The translations under genes were made by a program, and so were the position numbers. The notes below the pieces were generated by a model, which did not search any database, had not been told where the DNA came from, and saw nothing but the letters and a program-made list of their open reading frames with translations. From JBIKLM01 sp044375105 (GTDB lineage Bacteria; Planctomycetota; UBA1135; GCA-002686595), in NCBI GenBank assembly GCA_044375105.1, contig JBILNK010000146.1:1-11114 (forward strand): DNA of 11,114 nt. The letters are read 5' to 3'. Shown here piece by piece: positions 6,319 to 11,114 of this stretch; within the stretch, counting starts at the first letter, position 1, and each line of letters starts with the position of its first letter.

Positions 6319-7412
6319 CAGATGCGCACCTGCCGGTGGGCCCGGCGCAGGACGACGATGGCGGAGCCGAGCGAGAGGAGCAGCAGGGCGCCCATGAAGA
6401 CCGCGGGAGGATAGCCATCGCTGCCGAGCACTAGGCTCTGGGCGTCGAGCTCCCCGCCGATCAGGCGCGCTTCGCCGGCTCCGGCAGCCATTTCCAACAC
6501 GCGCTGTTGGAACACGCCCTCGGAGTCCGAAAGCTGCCGCAGCAGCCGCTCGAGGCTGCCTCGCACGTCGAAGATCCCGGCCGCGGTGCGCGTGGTCATC
6601 TCGCGCAGGGACAGCAGCGCCGCCCAGTGGGGCCGCTCCACGTCGGGAGCAAAGCGTGCCGAGGTGTCGAGCACACGGAAGGCGAACTCGCCGAAGACCC
6701 ACAGGGCCACCCAGGTGAAGGTGGCCAAGCGGCGGTCCTTGGTCCAGGTCGAGAGCAGCAGCACCAGCAGGCCCGTGGGCACGGCGATGGCGATCGAGGC
6801 CAACACGACCTGACCGAGGGTCGGCAGGGTGTTGATCGCGGTCGCCAGACTGGGCGAGAGCGCGACCCCCACCAAATAAAGGAAAACCCCGGGAAACAGG
6901 GTCATCGAGAGGACGAAGAAGCCCACGGTCGCCAGCTTGCCGAGCAGATACTGCCAAGCGGCGATGGGCTTGCTCAGATACACCAGGAAGGCCTTGCTGC
7001 GCAGGTCCTTGGCGATCAGGGACGGTCCCACGATCGCCACCACGACCATCGAGAACAGGCTCTGCGTATAGGTGAAGAACAGGAAGAAGGCGATGCTCCA
7101 CACGGCCGGCAGAGTCTCTTCCGGCGATGCGCGCAGCTTGGCCAGGGATTCGGGCGGCAGCAGGGAACCGGCGATCTGGGTCAGCAGTCCGCGGTCGGCC
7201 GGATCCCGGCCCGGATCGGCGATGGCGCCGAAAGCCAGGAAGAACGGACAGAAGTACAAGATCGGCAGCCAGGCGAAGATCAGGAACCGGCGCAGCAGAC
7301 GGCTGGATTGCTGGGCGATGCCGATCTCGGACCGCGCGATCGCCAGGGCGCGCATCAGGCGGCCCGTGCGTTGGCCCTCCCAGGGCCGGTAGCCGAGTTC
7401 GGCGATGGGCAT
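6318..7412 (-). CDS. ABC-2 type transporter permease (first module)
   Basis: This 364-residue integral membrane protein lies between the two ATPase genes. The start is ATG 7412, one base after the stop of the upstream ATPase gene. The N-terminus from there, MPIAELGYRPWEGQRTGR, carries the GYRPWEG-type motif common to a group of ABC-2 permeases. The 23-residue upstream extension is only Pro/Arg-rich. Six hydrophobic segments are seen, at about 43-63, 103-130, 160-184, 200-221, 230-248 and 337-355. AKDLRSKAFLVYLSKPIAAW (134-153), followed shortly by LLGK, is the coupling motif, equivalent to the NELDGKTLPYLW motif of the second permease. A loop of about 90 residues between segments 5 and 6 (249-336) is probably extracytoplasmic. 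It should pair with the ATPase encoded just upstream, but pairing with the other ATPase as a four-subunit complex is also possible. Confidence 0.93.
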   Translation of the reverse strand: MPIAELGYRPWEGQRTGRLMRALAIARSEIGIAQQSSRLLRRFLIFAWLPILYFCPFFLAFGAIADPGRDPADRGLLTQIAGSLLPPESLAKLRASPEETLPAVWSIAFFLFFTYTQSLFSMVVVAIVGPSLIAKDLRSKAFLVYLSKPIAAWQYLLGKLATVGFFVLSMTLFPGVFLYLVGVALSPSLATAINTLPTLGQVVLASIAIAVPTGLLVLLLSTWTKDRRLATFTWVALWVFGEFAFRVLDTSARFAPDVERPHWAALLSLREMTTRTAAGIFDVRGSLERLLRQLSDSEGVFQQRVLEMAAGAGEARLIGGELDAQSLVLGSDGYPPAVFMGALLLLSLGSAIVVLRRAHRQVRI

Positions 7413-7413
7413 G

Positions 7414-8379
7414 TCAGGGGGCTGGGCTCTGGGCGGGCGCCGGTTTGGGGGGGCTGCTCGGGGCGGGCTCGGAGGTCGCACGCACCGCTTCCAGGTAGAT
7501 GTCCTCCAGGCTGTTGCGGCTTTTGGCCAGCTCGCGCAAGGACACCCCGGAGCGCTGCGCGGCGAAGAGCACGGCCGCAGCCAGGTCGCCGTGGCCGTGC
7601 AGGAAGGCCAGCTCCGGCCCGCGGGCTTCGACCCGATGCCCCGCGGCCGCCAGGGTTTCCACCAGGGGCTGGATCTCGCCGGCCGTGCGCAGGCGCAGGC
7701 CCGGCTCGACGCTCTCCTGCAGCCGCGCGATGGTGTCGTACATCAGGAGCCGCCCGCGGCCCAGGATCAGCGCGGCGTCGCAGATCTGTTCCACATCGCT
7801 GAGGATGTGGGTCGAGAGCACCACCGACAGGCCGTGCTTGTCCACCAGGCTGCGGATCAGGCGCAACATGCGCACCCGGCCGGCCGGATCGAGGCCGTCG
7901 GTGGGCTCGTCGAGGAACACCAGCTTGGGCGCGTGGATCAGGGCTTGGGCCAGCTTGATGCGCTGGCGCATGCCGGTCGAGTAGGTCTCGACCGGGCGAT
8001 AGCGCTCCTCCGCCAGCCAGACCAGGTCGAGAATCTCATGGGCACGCCGCAGGGCGGTGCGCGCCGGCAGCCCGGCCAGCTCCCCCGCCAGGGCCACGGA
8101 CTGCACCCCGGGCAGCCCGGCCAGATTGCAATCGTCCTCGGGCATGTAGCCGATGCGCTCGCGGATCGCCGAGGCCTCCCGGCGCACGTCCAGCCCGAGC
8201 ACCTTGGCCCGCCCCGAGGTCAGCTCCACCAGCCCCAGCAGGGCCTTGATCAGCGTGCTCTTCCCGGCCCCGTTCGGCCCCAGCAACCCGACCGCCCCCG
8301 GAGCCACCGACACGCTGAGGCCCGCCAAGGCCTCGAAGCGCCCATAGGACTTCCGCACCGAATCGAGCTCGAGGATCAT
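7414..8379 (-). CDS. ABC-2 type transporter ATP-binding protein (first module, first gene of the operon)
   Basis: This 321-residue ABC ATPase opens the four-gene exporter operon. Motifs are Walker A GPNGAGKST (34-42), Q-loop region GYMPEDD (77-83, with Glu where many ABC proteins have Gln, common in this family), signature YSTGMRQR (133-140), Walker B LVFLDEPT (153-160), D-loop DGLDP (161-165) and switch His191 in STH. Residues 220-300 form the C-terminal accessory domain, ending in the typical NSLEDIYLEAV. After it comes a Pro/Ala/Ser-rich tail (303-321) that is unusual for the family. The ATG at 8379 gives the standard MILELDSVRKSYG beginning. No Shine-Dalgarno sequence precedes it; the bases there are C-rich. 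A G-run/C-run hairpin lies 16 bases upstream. The two ATPases of the operon share the fold but are clearly diverged, so any duplication is old. Confidence 0.95.
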   Translation of the reverse strand: MILELDSVRKSYGRFEALAGLSVSVAPGAVGLLGPNGAGKSTLIKALLGLVELTSGRAKVLGLDVRREASAIRERIGYMPEDDCNLAGLPGVQSVALAGELAGLPARTALRRAHEILDLVWLAEERYRPVETYSTGMRQRIKLAQALIHAPKLVFLDEPTDGLDPAGRVRMLRLIRSLVDKHGLSVVLSTHILSDVEQICDAALILGRGRLLMYDTIARLQESVEPGLRLRTAGEIQPLVETLAAAGHRVEARGPELAFLHGHGDLAAAVLFAAQRSGVSLRELAKSRNSLEDIYLEAVRATSEPAPSSPPKPAPAQSPAP

Positions 8380-8395
8380 GGAGGGGGAGGCTCAT

Positions 8396-8426
8396 GGGGG
8401 GGCCGCGAGGCCAAAGCGCCCCCCCC
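8396..8426 (-). promoter_or_regulatory. G-run/C-run hairpin in the exporter operon leader
   Basis: On the top strand, GGGGGGG (8396-8402) pairs with the C8 run at 8419-8426. CGC (8404-8406) pairs with GCG (8416-8418) inside a one-base bulge. In the minus-strand transcript this gives a stem of about ten pairs ending 16 bases before the first ATG of the operon, close enough to affect ribosome access. The C8 tract is also a possible slippage site. The role is inferred. Confidence 0.35.
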
Positions 8427-8609
8427 AAAAACGCAGTCTGCGCGCCCCGAGGCCCCCGAACGAGCCCCGAAACCCGAGACCCCCCTGATTCGGGAAGCGC
8501 CCCGAAAGATTGCGCCAATCAATCCGATCCGGCCCCCGCGATCCCCTCGAGGCTCCGCGAACAGCGACCCCTGCGCTCGCCGATCCGACGCCCTCGGGTT
8601 CGCCTGCGG

Positions 8610-8627
8610 CTCGCAGAGCTCTGCGAG
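8610..8627. promoter_or_regulatory. Perfect 18-bp palindrome, possible operator
   Basis: CTCGCAGAG is followed directly by its reverse complement CTCTGCGAG with no spacer and no mismatch. Such a site suits a dimeric repressor. It lies 231 bases upstream of the exporter operon start, which is distant for a simple operator unless the promoter is also far upstream. No regulator gene is visible in the window. Chance is not excluded in DNA this GC-rich. Confidence 0.35.
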
Positions 8628-8777
8628 TTGGTGATCGCCACGCAGGGGGCGCCGATCGCCGGTCTGTCACGGGATGCCTATCGCCGGATGCTGGCGCGCA
8701 ACGCCAGGGCAGCGCGGTCGCCCGCCCTGGGCGCTTTCTCCCAGGAACCCGCACGTTCGTCGCCCTGAAACGGCTTT

Positions 8778-8805
8778 CCGGGGAAACCGATCCGCGGTTC
8801 CCCGG
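8778..8805. terminator. Strong stem-loop between the peptidase gene and the exporter operon
   Basis: CCGGGGAA (8778-8785) pairs with TTCCCCGG (8798-8805). After one bulged A, CCG (8787-8789) pairs with CGG (8795-8797) around the loop ATCCG. The 11-pair stem lies 135 bases downstream of the peptidase stop and is a likely end point for that transcript, separating it from the exporter operon. No T run follows on the minus strand (the bases are AAAGCCGTTT), so Rho-independent action is uncertain. Confidence 0.4.
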
Positions 8806-8940
8806 GGCGGTCCCGACGGGTCGAGGCCTAGGGTCCGTCGCGAGCCGTCGCGCTGACGACGCGGGAGGGTGGGTGAACCTGGGAGGCCGAGCGGTGGGCC
8901 GGGGCTTGCTGGGAGCTGGAAGCGCCTGAGGCCCCGCAGA

Positions 8941-11114
8941 TCAGCGCGGGGCGGCGGCTTCGGTGGGGGTTGGGGGGGCGGGGCGGACGAAGCGTTCACA
9001 CCAGTCGACCATTTCGGCGATGGCGTGGAGGCAGGATTCGCGGGCTTGGTAGCCGTGGTCTTCGGCGGGCAGCATGACCAGGCGGGCGGTGCCGCCGTTG
9101 CCTTTGACGGCGGCGTAGAGGCGTTCGGATTGGGTCGGGAAGGTGCCCGGGTTGCTGTCCATCTCGCCGTGGATCATCAGCAGCGGCTCGTCGATCTGGT
9201 CGGCGGCGAAGAAGGGCGAGAGTTGGATGTAGGTCTGCGGCGCTTGCCAGAGGGTGCGGCGTTCGCTCTGGAAACCGAAGGGCGTCAGCGAGCGGTTGTA
9301 GGCGCCGCTGCGCGCGATGCCGGCCCGGAACAGGTCGCAGTGGGCCAGGAGGTTGGCGGTCATGAAGGCGCCGTAGCTGTGGCCGCCGACGACCACGTGC
9401 TCGGGCGTGCACACGCCGCGGGCGACGCAGGCGTCGATGGCGGCCTGGGCGGCGGCGACGATCTGCTCGATGAAGGTCTCGTTCATCGTTTCGGGGTCGC
9501 CGACGATCGGCATGGTGGCGTTGTCGAGCACCGCGTAGCCGGCCAGCAGCAGGGCCAGGTGGGTGGCGCCGCGCAGGCGCAGGCTGCGCGTGGTCGTGTT
9601 GGTGACCTGGCCGGCGGTCTTGCTGTCGTTGTATTCGAGCGGATAGGCCCAGATGAACAGCGGCAACTTGGTGCCCTCCTGGTAGTCCGCGGGCAGGTAG
9701 AGCGTGCCGGACAGCGGCACGCCGTCAGCGCGCTGATAGGTCAGGAGCTCCTGGCGGATCTGGCGCAGCTGGGGCGTCGGATCGGCGAAGTCCGTCAGCG
9801 CCCGGGGTTCTTGGCCGGTGCTCCAGGCGAAGTAGTTGGTGGGCTCCGTGGCGCTTTCGCTGGCGAAGACCAGCGCGGCCCCGGTCAGGTGCTCGTCCAG
9901 CAGGGCCGCGACGCTCTCGTAGCGGCCTTCCGCGCTGCGCCAGAGGATCTCGCGCTGGCCGCTGGCCAGGTCCTCGCGCGCCAGGAACGGCCGCGGGCCC
10001 GCCGGGCTATGGCCCGGCCCCGAACGCAGGATGCGACCGCCGCGCTCGCGCACGACGCTCTGCCCGCGGTCGTTCGGCTCGCTGAGCGGCGTGCCCGGGT
10101 CGCCGTAGCGATCGTTGTTGCTGCGGTCCTCGATCAGGCGCGGGGCGACGTCGCTCTGGCGCGGGTCGAGCAGCCAGGTGCGCGTCCAGCGCCGATCGCG
10201 GTCGTATTCGCTGACCAGCAGCCGACCGGACTCCGACAGGGCCGACAGGCCGGAAGCGCGATGGGCCAGGCGCGCCAGTTCGCGGGCCGGCTCCTGGAAC
10301 GGGGCGGCGCGGGCGTACCAGATGTCGCGCAGTTCGGCGGGCCGGGCCGGATCGCCGCCGTCCTGGGCCTCGGTCCAGACCAGCGTGGCCGACTCGGCCG
10401 GTTGCCAGGTCACGTTGCGCGGGCCCAGCGGCACGCCCTCCATCGGGATGCGATCGCCGAGGGGCCGATCGACCACGCGCTGGACCTCGCGGCCCGCACG
10501 GTCCCAGACCGCGTAGCGCGTCGGGAAGCTCTCCAGGGGCAGCACATAACTGAACGGCCGTTCGACCGTCTGGACCAGGAACAGCGAGCCGTCCGGCGAA
10601 GCCTCGACGCTGCGGATCAGCGCCGCTTCGCCGACCAGGCGCGGCTGGCCCTCGGCAAGGTCCACAATGGCCAAGCGGCTGGCGGCGAGGAATCCGAAGC
10701 GCGCCTCGGCCTCGGGGCCATCGAGCAGGTCCTGGTAGGTGCGCAGGGGCGCGCTGGTGCCGGCGGTCTCCTGCACCGCGGGCCCGCTGGGCACGGCGCT
10801 CTGTTCGGGCGCCTCGACGGCCGGATCGACCAGCAGCATCCACAGGCCCTCGCCGGAACCGATGAAGCCGAAGGGCCGGCCGAGCACCGCGTTGAGGCCG
10901 CCCTGGATCGGGCGCAGGCCGCCGCTGGCGGGATCCGCCAGCCACAGGCCCAGACCCTGCTCGCCCACCAACAGCAGCGCGATGTTCCGGCTGTCCGGCG
11001 ACCAGGCCCAGGAGGCCACGCGCGCTCCCTCGGGGAGCCCCAGGGCCCGCGCCGGCCCGCCGGCCACGTCCTGCACCTCGATGCGCGTGGGCAGCCCGAG
11101 CAGGCGCCGCGAGC
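8941..11114 (-). CDS. S9 family serine peptidase resembling glutamyl endopeptidase (5' end outside window)
   Basis: The gene runs off the right edge. The frame stays open past a GTG at 11076 (SRRLLGLPTRIE precedes it), so that GTG is internal, and the visible part is about 723 residues. Numbering from the GTG, the N-terminal 440 or so residues form a beta-propeller with repeated strands such as WAWSPDSRNIALL and EASPDGSLFLV. The alpha/beta-hydrolase domain follows. The catalytic triad is Ser567 in GGHSYGAF, Asp640 in HGEMDSNPGT and His674 in EDHGY. The segments IARSGAYNRSLTPFGFQ and DSNPGTFPTQSERLYAAVKG closely resemble plant chloroplast glutamyl endopeptidase, of the S9D group that cleaves after Glu. 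That points to a peptidase acting on peptides rather than folded proteins. The protein ends in a Pro/Ala/Thr-rich tail. Whether it is exported cannot be told without the N-terminus. Confidence 0.94.
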   Translation of the reverse strand, partial: SRRLLGLPTRIEVQDVAGGPARALGLPEGARVASWAWSPDSRNIALLLVGEQGLGLWLADPASGGLRPIQGGLNAVLGRPFGFIGSGEGLWMLLVDPAVEAPEQSAVPSGPAVQETAGTSAPLRTYQDLLDGPEAEARFGFLAASRLAIVDLAEGQPRLVGEAALIRSVEASPDGSLFLVQTVERPFSYVLPLESFPTRYAVWDRAGREVQRVVDRPLGDRIPMEGVPLGPRNVTWQPAESATLVWTEAQDGGDPARPAELRDIWYARAAPFQEPARELARLAHRASGLSALSESGRLLVSEYDRDRRWTRTWLLDPRQSDVAPRLIEDRSNNDRYGDPGTPLSEPNDRGQSVVRERGGRILRSGPGHSPAGPRPFLAREDLASGQREILWRSAEGRYESVAALLDEHLTGAALVFASESATEPTNYFAWSTGQEPRALTDFADPTPQLRQIRQELLTYQRADGVPLSGTLYLPADYQEGTKLPLFIWAYPLEYNDSKTAGQVTNTTTRSLRLRGATHLALLLAGYAVLDNATMPIVGDPETMNETFIEQIVAAAQAAIDACVARGVCTPEHVVVGGHSYGAFMTANLLAHCDLFRAGIARSGAYNRSLTPFGFQSERRTLWQAPQTYIQLSPFFAADQIDEPLLMIHGEMDSNPGTFPTQSERLYAAVKGNGGTARLVMLPAEDHGYQARESCLHAIAEMVDWCERFVRPAPPTPTEAAAPR

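Larger units (their letters stand above)
8380..8940. other. Intergenic region upstream of the ABC exporter operon
   Basis: These 561 bases separate the peptidase gene from the exporter operon, both on the minus strand. They hold a G7/C8 hairpin at 8396-8426, a 13-bp inverted repeat GATTG-CGC-CAATC at 8508-8520, a perfect 18-bp palindrome at 8610-8627 and a strong stem-loop at 8778-8805. The segment 8400-8500 is markedly C-rich. A plus-strand open frame at 8394-8768 (124 codons) has a reasonable codon pattern only in its second half and no recognised domain; I do not call it a gene. The operon promoter is expected here, but no clear -10/-35 pair was found. Confidence 0.6.

Noticed and set aside
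5392..7101. Single 569-residue minus-strand protein covering the second ATPase and more
   Set aside because: Only the part from 6318 encodes an ABC domain; the upstream part is an out-of-frame reading of the permease gene.
7413..7481. Upstream start extending the first permease by 23 residues
   Set aside because: It would overlap the ATPase gene by 68 bases and encodes a Pro/Arg-rich stretch. The ATG at 7412 gives the conserved GYRPWEG N-terminus and the tight junction seen elsewhere in the operon.
6507..8634. Long plus-strand open frames (over 400 codons) opposite the exporter operon
   Set aside because: Their translations are Gln/His/Gly/Arg-rich with no domain, as expected for the antisense of GC-rich genes. 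The minus strand carries complete, motif-bearing ABC genes.

Overview
This is a very GC-rich bacterial window with tightly packed genes. It holds eight genes: two partial at the window edges and six complete. Codon third positions are almost all G or C. Most starts lack a clear Shine-Dalgarno sequence. That pattern, the ABC-2 permease type with a GYRPWEG N-terminus, and a membrane-anchored helical-repeat protein fit a high-GC Gram-negative lineage such as Planctomycetota, Myxococcota or a Xanthomonadales-like gammaproteobacterium. I cannot decide between these from sequence alone. No rRNA, tRNA, CRISPR array, integrase or insertion sequence is visible.

Plus-strand half (1-3436). The window opens inside a metallo-beta-lactamase-fold hydrolase (3' part only). 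A 307-base gap with a stem-loop follows. Next is a small exported protein (739-1164) whose eight cysteines are spaced in mirror symmetry, as expected for a disulfide-laddered helical hairpin. A 412-base gap follows, holding four successive stem-loops (1252-1508). It leads to a 619-residue protein with one N-terminal membrane anchor, a long Pro/Ala/Ser linker and an alpha-helical, HEAT-like C-terminal region. Neither of these two proteins belongs to a family I recognise, and they are the least explained part of the window.

Minus-strand half (3477-11114). Reading in the direction of transcription, a glutamyl endopeptidase-like S9 peptidase (start outside the window) comes first. After a 561-base gap there is a four-gene operon of ATPase, permease, ATPase and permease, encoding two ABC-2 type exporter modules. 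The junctions inside this operon are one base apart or are TGATG overlaps, so translation is almost certainly coupled. After 143 bases comes a RimJ/RimL-like GNAT acetyltransferase, which converges on the helical-repeat gene with 40 bases between the stops. The 561-base gap carries a perfect 18-bp palindrome, a strong stem-loop and a G-run/C-run hairpin just before the operon start. It is the likely control region of the exporter operon.

How the genes work together is only partly readable. The four ABC genes form one unit that probably moves an unknown substrate out of, or across, the cytoplasmic membrane. The peptidase and acetyltransferase flank it on the same strand but nothing in the sequence ties them to transport.
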